DNA of 24,349 bases from an uncultured Hyphomicrobiales bacterium (GTDB lineage: Bacteria > Pseudomonadota > Alphaproteobacteria > Rhizobiales > Rhizobiaceae), in the NCBI GenBank assembly GCA_943914405.1, contig CALUBX010000026.1, positions 1-24,349 of the forward strand, read 5' to 3'. The translations under genes were made by a program, and so were the position numbers. Under the pieces are notes generated by a model, which was not told the origin of the DNA, made no database searches, and was given only the letters and a program-made list of their open reading frames with translations. Positions 15,659 through 23,231 of the stretch are shown in pieces (position 1 is the first letter of the stretch; each line of letters starts with the position of its first letter).

Positions 15659-17562
15659 AGTCGAAACTCCATCCGAGCCTGCTGCTCATTCTTGTGCCGG
15701 TCGCTGTCACTGCGTTTGCCGTCTATATCGTCGGCTGGCGGTGGCAGGGTCTTGCCGCCGGACTGTCCGGAAAAGCCGAATACTGGTTTTTACGGGCCGC
15801 ACCTTTACCGGCATTGCTGTTCGGGCCGCTCTCAGCGCTGTTGACCGTATGGGCCCTGCCCATGCATCGCCGGCGGCCGATCGCCATCGCCAGCCTCGCG
15901 TGCTTCCTGTCGGTCGCCGGCTTCTATGCGCTACGCGAGTTCGGCCGGTTGGCGCCGTTCGTTAAGAGCGGCACGGTCACCTGGGAACTGGCTCTTTCCT
16001 TCCTCGACATGGTCGCCGTCCTCGGAACGGTCACAGCCTTCATGGCAATAGCGGTCGCCGCGCGTATCTCGACGGTCGTCCCCGAGCCGGTGAAGCGTGC
16101 CAGACACGGGACCTTCGGAGACGCGGACTGGCTGCCGATGTCGGCGGCGGCAAGAGTGTTTCCGCCGAACGGCGAAATCGTCGTCGGCGAACGTTATCGC
16201 GTCGACAGGGAAATCGTCCACGAGCTGCCCTTCGATCCGAACGATTCGGCAACTTGGGGACAAGGCGGTAAGGCGCCACTGCTCACCTACAAACAGGACT
16301 TCGATTCGACCCATATGCTCTTCTTCGCCGGGTCGGGCGGATACAAGACAACCAGCAATGTGGTGCCAACGGCGCTCAGATATACCGGGCCGCTGGTCTG
16401 CCTCGATCCGTCAACCGAAGTCGCGCCGATGGTGGTCGAGCACCGGACGAGCGGCCTTGGCCGAGAGGTCATGGTGCTCGACCCGACCAATCCAGTCATG
16501 GGCTTCAACGTCCTGGACGGGATAGAGACGTCGAAGCAAAAGGAGGAGGATATCGTCGGCATCGCGCACATGCTGCTGTCGGAGAGCCTGCGCTTTGAAA
16601 GTTCGACCGGGTCTTACTTTCAGAACCAGGCGCACAATCTCCTGACCGGCTTGCTGGCGCACGTGATGCTCTCTCCAGACTACGAGGGACGGCGAACCTT
16701 GCGCAGTCTCAGGCAGATCGTTTCCGAGCCGGAGCCCTCGGTGCTTGCGATGTTGCGCGACATTCAGGAGCATTCCGCGTCCGCCTTTATCCGTGAGACG
16801 CTTGGCGTCTTCACCAACATGACCGAGCAGACATTCTCCGGCGTCTATTCGACCGCATCGAAGGATACGCAGTGGCTGTCGCTCGACAGTTACGCCGCCC
16901 TCGTTTGCGGCAATGCATTCCGGTCAAGCGACATTGTTTCGGGCAAGAAGGACGTGTTCCTCAATATCCCCGCCTCGATCCTGCGCTCTTATCCAGGAAT
17001 CGGGCGGGTTATCATCGGCTCACTGATCAATGCCATGGTCCAGGCCGATGGCGCGTTCCAGCGCCGGGCGCTGTTCATGCTTGATGAGGTCGATCTCCTC
17101 GGCTACATGCGCGTGCTTGAGGAGGCGCGGGATCGCGGTCGCAAGTACGGCATCTCGATGATGCTGATGTACCAGTCGGTCGGCCAGCTCGAGCGGCATT
17201 TCGGCAAGGACGGCGCGACGTCGTGGATCGACGGATGCGCCTTCGCGAGCTATGCCGCGATCAAGGCGCTCGATACGGCGCGCAATGTCTCGGCCCAGTG
17301 CGGCGAGATGACGGTCGAGGTGAAGGGAAGTTCACGCAACATCGGCTGGGACACGAAGAACAGCGCATCGCGCAAATCGGAGAGTGTCAACTTCCAGCGC
17401 CGGCCGCTGATCATGCCGCACGAAATTACCCAATCGATGCGCAAGGACGAGCAGATCATCATAGTCCAGGGCCAAGCGCCGCTGCGTTGCGGACGGGCGA
17501 TCTACTTTAGGCGCAAGGACATGCACGCGTCGGCCAAGCGCAACCGCTTCGTGAAGAACTGA
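15649..17562 (+). CDS. traG: TraG, type IV secretion coupling protein (VirD4 family)
   Basis: The 637-residue inner-membrane coupling ATPase brings the TraA-DNA complex to the T4SS channel. Hydrophobic segments near 11-30, 52-70, 77-95 and 117-138 form the N-terminal membrane region. A cytoplasmic ATPase domain follows, with Walker A GSGGYKTT (228-235) in the form common to rhizobial TraG proteins, and Walker B ALFMLDEVD (474-482). Length is close to that of Ti-plasmid TraG. The start overlaps the traD end by 10 bases, which couples their translation. No terminator is visible after it. BID-bearing substrates such as TraA are expected to dock here. Confidence 0.95.
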   Translation: MALKSKLHPSLLLILVPVAVTAFAVYIVGWRWQGLAAGLSGKAEYWFLRAAPLPALLFGPLSALLTVWALPMHRRRPIAIASLACFLSVAGFYALREFGRLAPFVKSGTVTWELALSFLDMVAVLGTVTAFMAIAVAARISTVVPEPVKRARHGTFGDADWLPMSAAARVFPPNGEIVVGERYRVDREIVHELPFDPNDSATWGQGGKAPLLTYKQDFDSTHMLFFAGSGGYKTTSNVVPTALRYTGPLVCLDPSTEVAPMVVEHRTSGLGREVMVLDPTNPVMGFNVLDGIETSKQKEEDIVGIAHMLLSESLRFESSTGSYFQNQAHNLLTGLLAHVMLSPDYEGRRTLRSLRQIVSEPEPSVLAMLRDIQEHSASAFIRETLGVFTNMTEQTFSGVYSTASKDTQWLSLDSYAALVCGNAFRSSDIVSGKKDVFLNIPASILRSYPGIGRVIIGSLINAMVQADGAFQRRALFMLDEVDLLGYMRVLEEARDRGRKYGISMMLMYQSVGQLERHFGKDGATSWIDGCAFASYAAIKALDTARNVSAQCGEMTVEVKGSSRNIGWDTKNSASRKSESVNFQRRPLIMPHEITQSMRKDEQIIIVQGQAPLRCGRAIYFRRKDMHASAKRNRFVKN

Positions 17563-17597
17563 CGATAACACCAAGTGGGGACCATACGGTCAAGACA

Positions 17598-18033
17598 ATG
17601 GACCGTGAACTGGTCGATGTGGAACAGGGGCAAAGCCGCGTTGCTGAAGCGCCCAACAGAATCGCTTCGTTCGGCATGGGGCCATGTATCGCCGTAGCCG
17701 TTCTCAATCACACGCAGAGCAGAGCCTGGCTTTGCCACGGTCCGGGCTGGTCGGTGAATTCCGAGCTACTGGACGGTATGCTGGCTGACGATCGGCGAGC
17801 GTCGGATGGCCATGACGATATCACGCTCTGGCTCGTCGGCGCCTGCAAGACATTTGCGTGGCGCCCGAGATTGTCGATATGACTCGCTCGCCGACGAGCG
17901 GGCCTCGAATGCGTTTGCCGCTTCGATGGTCCGCACCCGATTTTCCGACGACCCAGCTGTCATGTCGATCGACGTCGAATTTGCCTATGACGGCGAGCGA
18001 TGGATTGAAGAAATCTCGCAGCATTCGTGGTAG
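17598..18033 (+). pseudogene. Frame-disrupted ORF of unknown function downstream of traG
   Basis: Two open segments in different frames look like parts of one protein. The first (17598-17882) contains SFGMGPCIAVAVLNHTQSRAW and DDITLWLVGA. The second (about 17880-18033, another frame) gives SLADERASNAFAASMVRTRF and ends FAYDGERWIEEISQHSW. A middle stretch in the third frame (QDICVAPEIVDMTRS, about 17846-17890) would join them, so one or two small indels near 17845-17890 are suspected. The MGPCIAVAV segment faintly recalls the active-site region of CheD-type deamidases, but the match is too weak for a function. Alternatively the first segment alone is a 94-residue gene. I see no good ribosome-binding site at 17598. 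Confidence 0.45.
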
Positions 18034-18050
18034 CGCCAGTCGGCGGGTTT

Positions 18051-18431
18051 CTACCGTTGACGCCGATATCGCTCGAACGGATCTTCAGCACCAGGCGGCG
18101 TGAACCAATCGACGAACATTGTATAGCCAAGGGCAAAGGCGATAAACCCGATCGCTATAAGGCCGATCAGCCAAAACGGCATGCCCGCCGCCGCCTGCGG
18201 ATGGGCGAGGACGACGATCGACATCGGCAGCATGACGATTGCCGCCAGAACCAGCATCCCGGTGAACGGCCGAAACGCGCACAGGAGATAGAAGGCGACA
18301 TACCAGATGCAATAGAGGACGATGCGGCCGACGGCTTTGAGAAATTCAAAAGGCAAAGCAAGCAAGCGCCAATAGGGAGCTTTCCGAATTGGGTCGGAAT
18401 GATCGGTCGTGGCGTGAGGATCAATTGTCAT
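18051..18431 (-). CDS. Small membrane protein of unknown function
   Basis: About 126 residues from ATG 18431, with an in-frame ATG at 18440 as alternative; neither start has a strong ribosome-binding site. A short hydrophilic N-terminus is followed by hydrophobic segments AVGRIVLYCIWYVAFYLLCAF, TGMLVLAAIVMLPMSIVVLA and FWLIGLIAIGFIAFALGYTMF, so three transmembrane helices are likely. The tail is charged (EDPFERYRRQR). I recognise no family. It converges on the disrupted ORF to its left, with 17 bases between the stops. Proximity to traG makes a role in the transfer apparatus or surface exclusion conceivable but unsupported. Confidence 0.7.
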   Translation of the reverse strand: MTIDPHATTDHSDPIRKAPYWRLLALPFEFLKAVGRIVLYCIWYVAFYLLCAFRPFTGMLVLAAIVMLPMSIVVLAHPQAAAGMPFWLIGLIAIGFIAFALGYTMFVDWFTPPGAEDPFERYRRQR

Positions 18432-18579
18432 GAAGGACATCCGGTTGCGGCGTGCGACGAGGGCGCTCTCACTTGCATCTGCTGGCAACGGCGGGAAATC
18501 CGGCTGTTGCCATATACTGGCGTTTCTGCACGAGTCTAATCGCGATCAAGCCATAGCGCAACTGTTGGAACACGGTGCC

Positions 18580-18614
18580 AGCGCGAGGGGCCGGTCGATC
18601 CGGCCTCTCGCGCT
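18580..18614. terminator. Strong GC-rich hairpin, possible terminator without a U-tract
   Basis: AGCGCGAGGGGCCGG pairs with the other arm CCGGCCTCTCGCGCT around loop TCGAT, with one mismatch in 15 bp. It lies 26 bases after the stop of the small minus-strand gene ending at 18640. No T-run follows on either strand, so it could be a rho-independent-like pause, an RNA-stabilising stem or a protein site. Confidence 0.45.
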
Positions 18615-18639
18615 CCAGAGCCGAGCGAAAGAAGCTGCC

Positions 18640-18798
18640 TCACGGCAGCTGCTCCCGGGCATATTCCTCGAGCTCGGCCTTGAGCGCGTCAAGCTCAGCC
18701 TCGATCATGCGGTGCTCTTCCAGGGTCGCCGCCTCTTTGGCCTCGGCCCGCAGCTCCTCGACGGTGCATTCAAGGGTGAAATAGTAGCTCTTCGTCAT
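18640..18798 (-). CDS. Small acidic coiled-coil protein, 52 residues
   Basis: The minus strand encodes MTKSYYFTLECTVEELRAEA, then a Glu/Ala/Leu-rich helix (HRMIEAELDALKAELEEYAR) ending REQLP. Regular hydrophobic spacing suggests a coiled coil or long amphipathic helix. ATG 18798 is chosen because AAGG lies nine bases before it; the in-frame ATG at 18807 abuts that AAGG. I recognise no family, but the composition, codon pattern and ribosome-binding site argue for a real gene. It could be a small regulator or adaptor in the plasmid accessory region. A strong hairpin lies just downstream. Confidence 0.6.
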   Translation of the reverse strand: MTKSYYFTLECTVEELRAEAKEAATLEEHRMIEAELDALKAELEEYAREQLP

Positions 18799-18838
18799 CG
18801 TCGTCATCCTTGTTGACGTGAAAGATGCCGACGGCGGT

Positions 18839-18986
18839 CATGAGGCAAGGAAGGGGTCAAGGCTCGCGGAACGCGACCGGCGGAGCCGGACGAGCGGAGG
18901 AACCGATTTTTCTGGAGCGGAGTGCAACGCAGCGGAGGAAAAATTGCGAGGGGCCGCTCGGGCCTTGAGGCCTTCCTTGCCTCATG
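18839..18986. repeat. Long inverted repeat with nested partial symmetry (148 bp)
   Basis: CATGAGGCAAGGAAGG at 18839-18854 is perfectly complementary to 18971-18986. The symmetry continues inward (GGTCAAGGCTCG against CCTCAAGGCCCG) to give arms of about 30 bases. The centre holds two GCGGAGGAA copies with T5 and A5 runs. No gene is evident. It could form a large stem-loop RNA, a miniature transposable element or a protein-binding array. Confidence 0.7.
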
Positions 18987-19042
18987 ACAGACTTGGACAG
19001 TCTGAGCAGAAAACCAACCTCTCGTGTGGCACCAAAAAGCGA

Positions 19043-19061
19043 GCGGCAGCGAAGCTGCCGC
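19043..19061. repeat. Perfect short hairpin GCGGCAGC-GAA-GCTGCCGC
   Basis: An 8-bp perfect stem with a 3-base loop, in the non-coding stretch before the gene at 19179. There is no T-run, so a terminator role is not supported. Confidence 0.5.
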
Positions 19062-19178
19062 CCCTGAGAGCAGCGCCGGAAGGCACGCTCGGCGAGAAGG
19101 AGCCGACGAAATTCTGGATCAGATAGACTCGCCCGCGGCCGTCATCGGCTAACTGCGGGCTCAGACGTTACCGCCAGA

Positions 19179-19514
19179 TCAGGTCGGGGTGGTCTTGCCG
19201 CTCAACAGCGCTTCAAGGAGAGGGTCGGCATGAGAGCGCCATCCTTCGCGGGCGAGATCGTCGGCGAGAGACCTGACCGTGTCGGCGGCCATCGGGAGGA
19301 AGTCGTAGCCCTGAGCCAGTGCCGCGGTGCGCAGAGCGGAAAGCGTTTCGTAGGCTCGGAAATCAGTTCCGAGCCAGAGGGCGAGATCCTCGCCTTCCGA
19401 GTCGGGGAATGCCTGCAGGAAGAAGGTCTGCAGTGGACGATCGTAGCCGATAATGGCCTCCGGATCGGTTGTTTGGCTGGCAAGATGGGCGACGGTGATG
19501 GTGTAGCGGCTCAT
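19179..19514 (-). CDS. Conserved-looking hypothetical protein, 111 residues
   Basis: The protein begins MSRYTITVAHLASQ and contains DRPLQTFFLQAFPD and LALWLGTDFRAYETLSALR, ending in an amphipathic helix with DPLLEALLSGK. I cannot name the family. AAAAGGA lies seven bases before the ATG, the frame is clean, and coding character is good. It follows the DUF736 gene on the same strand across a 70-base gap that contains a perfect hairpin, so it may be co-transcribed with it. Soluble; no signal peptide or membrane segment. Confidence 0.7.
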   Translation of the reverse strand: MSRYTITVAHLASQTTDPEAIIGYDRPLQTFFLQAFPDSEGEDLALWLGTDFRAYETLSALRTAALAQGYDFLPMAADTVRSLADDLAREGWRSHADPLLEALLSGKTTPT

Positions 19515-19553
19515 GGGAAGGTCCTTTTCGGAGCGGTGTCGTGTCCGGGATGA

Positions 19554-19577
19554 GACCGGCCCCTTGAGGGGCCGGTC
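19554..19577. terminator. Perfect 10-bp hairpin between two minus-strand genes
   Basis: GACCGGCCCC-TTGA-GGGGCCGGTC lies 7 bases past the DUF736 stop. There is no U-tract on either strand, so complete termination is uncertain; attenuation or mRNA stabilisation between the two genes is equally plausible. Confidence 0.5.
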
Positions 19578-19584
19578 GTCGGCT

Positions 19585-19908
19585 TCAGGCCGGGTTGTTC
19601 CAGAGGATGACCTTGCGGTTCGGTTCTCCGCCGGGCGCGGGGGCGAGGTTTCCGAAGATGACGCCGATCTCAGGGGCCTCCAGCTTGACCGAGAGGTATT
19701 CCTCGCCGGTCTGGCGGGCGATGCGGTTCCAGCCGGCGCCGATCTCGAAACCGGTCTTGCGGTGGATGATGCGGTAGTCGGGGGCTTCCTCGCTTGCCTT
19801 GTGGGCGTTCGGGACGATGGCGATCGGGGCGTTGACCCGGATGGTTGCGAAGATGCCTTCGAGGCTGCCGTCCGTCTTCTGGGTGAGGGTTGCGATCGTG
19901 GTGGCCAT
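19585..19908 (-). CDS. DUF736 family protein
   Basis: The 107-residue protein matches the DUF736 pattern common on rhizobial and other alphaproteobacterial plasmids. It starts MATTIATLTQKTDGSLEGIF, has a strand-rich core with APDYRIIHRKTGFEIGAGW, then GEEYLSVKLEAPEIG and a final strand with RKVILWNNP. The family is of unknown function and usually sits near conjugation or antirestriction genes. GGAG precedes the ATG at suitable spacing. It probably forms a short operon with the 111-residue gene downstream. Confidence 0.88.
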   Translation of the reverse strand: MATTIATLTQKTDGSLEGIFATIRVNAPIAIVPNAHKASEEAPDYRIIHRKTGFEIGAGWNRIARQTGEEYLSVKLEAPEIGVIFGNLAPAPGGEPNRKVILWNNPA

Positions 19909-20547
19909 GGTAGTTACTCCTTCGGTTGCTCGGGACCATTCCCGATGGCGCCCGAAGAAGGGGCCGCGCCGCAGGCGTCACCGGAGCGCAGCGCAGGGGA
20001 ACCCCCTTGCGGGGTTGACGCTGGTTGCGGCCGGTCCCTTAGAAAGGCGACATAGAGAACGGGAATGGCCCCGGAGCGCTAACGAAGGTTGATGCAGCCA
20101 TGGCCATCCGATCGCCGGGCCAGGTCTGACGGCGTGAACGAATACGGCAACATCAGGATCACCCCGCCCCTCGCCCGCACCACAGCTGACAAGCGAACCG
20201 AGCGCTGGCTTCAAAGCCTCCTCGAGAAAAGTCGAGATCGCCGTCGCGCCACACCCGGCAACAATTGGCAGAGGCTTTGGCCGGTCAACGCAGTAGGCAC
20301 GGTGGTGCGAGTGTCTGCAGGATCCTAGCGCGCTGGTGCGCAAATCCCTGCGGGCATCTCTGACAGCAACAAGTCAGTCGGCCCCGCCGCCGACAACCGG
20401 GGGCACGATCTGGCATCTTGCAGCAATCGGCCCTTCACGCTCCGGCCGCTCTATCCGAGCCTTCTATCAACGTCGTGAATCGGTTCGGGTTGATCGATTC
20501 AAAACAGTCGTTGGACAGGACGGGCGTATGCCACGATTCTTCGAGAC
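19909..20547. other. 639-base gene-free stretch upstream of the DUF736 and WGR genes
   Basis: This is the divergent upstream region of the DUF736 gene (leftward) and the WGR gene (rightward). It contains a hairpin AACCCC-CTTGC-GGGGTT at 20000-20016. Open frames at 20089-20328 (plus) and 19978-20343 (minus) overlap on opposite strands, lack ribosome-binding sites and match nothing I recognise. Nothing else can be supported. Confidence 0.5.
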
Positions 20548-20811
20548 ATGGCTCTCTACCCGTTCAAACTCTACTATCAGCGCATCGACGCCACACGCAA
20601 CATGGCGCGCTATTATATGCTGGCGATCGAGACGACGTTGTTCGGCGAGACGGCTGTCGTGCGGTCCTGGGGGCGGATCGGCAAACGCGGCGGCATCAAA
20701 TGCGAGGTCTTTCCGACGGAGCGGGACGCGGCACGCCATTTCCTCGAATTGGCGCGGCGGAAACGCCAGAAGGGCTACATTCCCGTCGGAAACTGTGGAA
20801 ATGCCACTTGA
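20548..20811 (+). CDS. WGR domain protein
   Basis: The 87-residue protein is essentially a single WGR domain: LYYQRIDATRNMARYYML, then TLFGETAVVRSWGRIGKRGG with the diagnostic Trp-Gly-Arg at 41-43, and ARHFLELARRKRQKGY. WGR domains bind nucleic acids in poly(ADP-ribose) polymerases and in MolR-type bacterial proteins. Stand-alone versions are common on rhizobial plasmids and have no established role. Start ATG 20548 has only a weak ribosome-binding site (GAG). An HU-like gene follows 80 bases downstream on the same strand, so a nucleoid-associated role is possible. Confidence 0.85.
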   Translation: MALYPFKLYYQRIDATRNMARYYMLAIETTLFGETAVVRSWGRIGKRGGIKCEVFPTERDAARHFLELARRKRQKGYIPVGNCGNAT

Positions 20812-20891
20812 GCCGGACAGGGCGACCGGCCGGGAAGGTGACATCGACCGTCCTTCGGTGAAATGGTCATGCTTTTAGAGAGGGACTGATC

Positions 20892-21170
20892 ATGACCACA
20901 ACCAATGAAATCGCCGACAAGATTGCCGCCGACCATCAGTTGACCAAAGCGCAGAGCAAGGCGATCGTCGAAGCCGTATTCCGGGAGATCACCACGGCCG
21001 CGACCACAGGCGCTGAAACGTCGATCCCGGGATTTGGCAAGTTTAAGCCGAAAGACACGCCTGAGCGGGAAGCACGCAACCCCGCGACCGGCGCCACAAT
21101 CAAGGTTGCCGCGGCGAGAAAGCTCGCGTTCACGCCCGCCAAGGCGCTGAAGGATGCATTGAATAAATAG
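20892..21170 (+). CDS. HU/IHF-family DNA-binding protein
   Basis: The 92-residue protein shows the HU fold: N-terminal helices (EIADKIAADHQLTKAQSKAI), GFGKF (47-51), the beta-arm region with RNPATGATI (62-70), and the C-terminal KLAFTPAKALKDALN. HU proteins bend DNA non-specifically, and IHF subunits do so at specific sites. The arm's RNPATG matches HU and IHF alike. GAGAGGGA lies just before the ATG. Plasmid HU copies may help compact the replicon or assist relaxosome assembly. It differs from a typical chromosomal HU in its Thr/Ala-rich N-terminus. Confidence 0.92.
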   Translation: MTTTNEIADKIAADHQLTKAQSKAIVEAVFREITTAATTGAETSIPGFGKFKPKDTPEREARNPATGATIKVAAARKLAFTPAKALKDALNK

Positions 21171-21275
21171 CAAAACCGGCACGCCTTCGCATTCAGGAAG
21201 CGATCCATTGGCGGCGATAGACTGGCCGTAAGCCTCCAACGGTCGCTTCCATCCGGCTGAAATTCTTCGCGTCAA

Positions 21276-21290
21276 CTGTCATATTGACAG
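21276..21290. promoter_or_regulatory. Inverted repeat upstream of the toxin-antitoxin operon, candidate operator
   Basis: CTGTCA-TAT-TGACAG is a perfect 6-bp inverted repeat 26 bases before the antitoxin start. It includes a TTGACA hexamer. Xre-type antitoxins usually repress their own promoters at such sites, so autoregulation is likely. Confidence 0.55.
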
Positions 21291-21316
21291 CGACAAGTGA
21301 CGCGAGGGAGCCAGCT

Positions 21317-21802
21317 ATGACAGCGACCGTGAACACGGTTATGGAAGAAGCAACCAGCGGCGGCCTACAGAAAGTGGAGGCCCTGCTTGGCGGATCACGG
21401 ATTTTGGCGCGTCGGCTGACCAGTACGCTTGATGCCCACGAACTGATCCTGAGCGGATTGCCAGCCTCCGCGCTTAACCATCTGGTCGGTCAACTGGTGT
21501 TTATCGACAAGACGGAGTCGCTTGAAAAAGCGATCGGCATGAGTCTTAGAACCTGGCAAAGGCGCAAAGATGCGCTGGCCAAGCCATTGAGCCAGGAGCA
21601 GAGCGGACGAACATGGAAATTCGCGGAGATTCTGGCCAAGGCAACCGACGTGCTGGGCACGCAAGAGGAAGCCGAGCAATGGCTGGAGCGTCCGGCGATT
21701 GGATTGGACAATCGGCGTCCGATTGATCTTCTGGGAACGCCTGCAGGTGTCGAACTGGTCGAAGATCACCTTGAGCGGCTTGAATATGGCGTCTATGCAT
21801 GA
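21317..21802 (+). CDS. Xre/MbcA/ParS-type antitoxin (DUF2384)
   Basis: The 161-residue protein has an N-terminal Xre-like region (LILSGLPASALNHLV, ESLEKAIGMSLRTWQRRK) and a C-terminal DUF2384 segment (DVLGTQEEAEQWLERPAIGL, RRPIDLLGTPAGVELVEDHL, RLEYGVYA). This is the pattern of ParS/MbcA antitoxins that pair with RES toxins. The ATG at 21317 is chosen because GAGGGAG lies six bases before it; an in-frame ATG at 21284 falls inside the candidate operator. The stop overlaps the toxin start (ATGA), so the pair is translationally coupled. Confidence 0.92.
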   Translation: MTATVNTVMEEATSGGLQKVEALLGGSRILARRLTSTLDAHELILSGLPASALNHLVGQLVFIDKTESLEKAIGMSLRTWQRRKDALAKPLSQEQSGRTWKFAEILAKATDVLGTQEEAEQWLERPAIGLDNRRPIDLLGTPAGVELVEDHLERLEYGVYA

Positions 21803-22305
21803 CGCCCCTGCCGATTGCGCTCGGAGGAACCGAGCTAATAGCATGGCGTCTCGACCAGGCCGTCCATGCCTCCACCTGGGACAGCGGCGAAGGTGCCTAT
21901 CGGGTCGGCGGCCGCTGGAACAGAAAAGGTGTCAGAGCAGTCTATTGTTCACTGGACCCCGCTACCGCAATTCTCGAAGTTGCCGTTCACAAAGGCTTTA
22001 GCGCCCTTGACACGGTTCCTCATAAATTAACCGCGGCGGTCATCCACGACATTGCCGCCATACATGTCGTTGACCCGTCGACCGTTCCCAATCCGAACTG
22101 GCTGCACCCTGGCATACCAAGGGCGGGCCAGCAGGCCTTCGGCGACGACCTGCTGAAGGGACATCGTTTCGTCGCCATACCGAGCGCGGTGTCGCGATAC
22201 AGTTGGAACCTGATCTTCGTGGCGAGCGTCGCATCCGGTGAACATGCTCTTAAGCTCCAAGAACCGTTCGCGCTCGATACGAGATTGCATCCGCCGGCGA
22301 ACTGA
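21799..22305 (+). CDS. RES-domain toxin (ParT/MbcT type)
   Basis: The 168-residue toxin has the conserved RES-family arginine in AYRVGGRWN (R35/R39), tyrosine and serine in AVYCSLDPATAILE, and glutamate E60. A later SRYSWNLIF and the C-terminal RLHP are also family-typical. RES toxins attack NAD+, either degrading it (MbcT) or using it for ADP-ribosylation (ParT), and halt growth until the antitoxin neutralises them. It overlaps the antitoxin gene by four bases. All motifs look intact. It likely stabilises the plasmid. Confidence 0.92.
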   Translation: MTPLPIALGGTELIAWRLDQAVHASTWDSGEGAYRVGGRWNRKGVRAVYCSLDPATAILEVAVHKGFSALDTVPHKLTAAVIHDIAAIHVVDPSTVPNPNWLHPGIPRAGQQAFGDDLLKGHRFVAIPSAVSRYSWNLIFVASVASGEHALKLQEPFALDTRLHPPAN

Positions 22306-22494
22306 AGTCGGTTTTCGGAGCGAGTCGAGCCAAGAATGGAATGACAAGGACGCCGCATTTCAATCGGCGGAGCAACGTCCGCGCGGCGGCGTTCGTCATG
22401 GCGGTGGCGCGTCCTTCGCCTCCGCGCAACCAATCGCCACGGCAGTCCGACCGGTGTGGCCATGCCCCTTCGACAAGACGATAAAGACGACATG

Positions 22495-23127
22495 TCACGA
22501 TTCCGATCCGTCGCGACGCGTCGATGGCTTCGGTTGATAAAGTCGCCGCTTGACGCCTGCTCGAAGCGCATTGCGGACGTCCTTGTCAACGAGCTTCAGA
22601 TCGAACCATTCCGGATCGAAATGCCCACCGCACCAGCGTTTGGTTTCCGCGTGTTCGGGATCGGACAGGTCGACCATGATTTCGAGGAAGCGTTCGTATC
22701 CGCTCACGCCACCGACATCTTCTGGCGGCCGCGCCCGCGCGCCTTCGATGCAAGCGCCATGTTTCGGGGGCTTGCCCAGTGCAAGAAACGCTTCCACATC
22801 GACCTGGTGGCGCCAGTTGTCGCCGAAATCGTAGATATAGGCGAAGCTGGCGCCTTCTTCGAAATCGCAAAGGCGCACCTCCCGAAAATCAAACACGCGC
22901 GGATCGTCGTCAAGCGCATCTTCCGTCAGGAGCGCGACGTCACCAAAGCGCAGCCCGCCGATCCGGAACTCGTGGAGATGATAATTCCACCAGTTGAATG
23001 CCGCCTGGATGGCAAGGTGCAACTGCTCGAGGTTCCATTGGCTCGGCAGGACGAGACGACGCCAGACATCCGGCTCGATCTCGTCGAGGCAAACGCGAAT
23101 CTGGACGGCATTGAAGGTTGTGAGCAT
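22495..23127 (-). CDS. Plasmid pRiA4b ORF-3-like protein
   Basis: From ATG 23127 the protein has 210 residues and matches the PRiA4_ORF3 family. It opens with AVQIRVCLDEIEPDVWRRL and LPSQWNLEQLHLAIQAAFNW, then HEFRIGG, the signature FAYIYDFGDNWRHQVDVE, and GGVSGYERFL. The family was named from an Agrobacterium rhizogenes Ri plasmid ORF and is of unknown function. No ribosome-binding site is obvious at 23127, and an in-frame TTG at 23181 would add 18 residues, so the start is uncertain. Stand-alone on the minus strand, downstream of the DUF2493 gene and separated from it by a terminator. Confidence 0.88.
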   Translation of the reverse strand: MLTTFNAVQIRVCLDEIEPDVWRRLVLPSQWNLEQLHLAIQAAFNWWNYHLHEFRIGGLRFGDVALLTEDALDDDPRVFDFREVRLCDFEEGASFAYIYDFGDNWRHQVDVEAFLALGKPPKHGACIEGARARPPEDVGGVSGYERFLEIMVDLSDPEHAETKRWCGGHFDPEWFDLKLVDKDVRNALRAGVKRRLYQPKPSTRRDGSES

Positions 23128-23186
23128 GGCGTGAATGAACAAGAGAGAGCGGGAGCGGTCAAGGCAGGGCCTGTGGCTCAATCATG

Positions 23187-23216
23187 AAAAATGCCATGCG
23201 GTCATCCCGCATGGCA
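23187..23216 (-). terminator. Rho-independent terminator of the DUF2493 gene
   Basis: On the minus strand TGCCATGCGG pairs perfectly with CCGCATGGCA around a 5-base loop, followed at once by TTTTT. It lies 15 bases after the stop at 23232. This is a textbook terminator and separates the gene from the pRiA4b ORF-3-like gene. Confidence 0.85.
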
Positions 23217-23231
23217 GCTCGACAAGGTCGC

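Larger units (their letters stand above)
18808..19178. other. Gene-poor stretch between two small minus-strand genes
   Basis: About 370 bases carry the long inverted repeat (18839-18986) and a perfect hairpin at 19043-19061. Open frames across it are low-complexity and lack ribosome-binding sites. I see no gene. Confidence 0.55.

Noticed and set aside
20089..20328. A 79-codon open frame in the large intergenic stretch
   Set aside because: No ribosome-binding site and no recognisable similarity; an equally long frame exists on the opposite strand.
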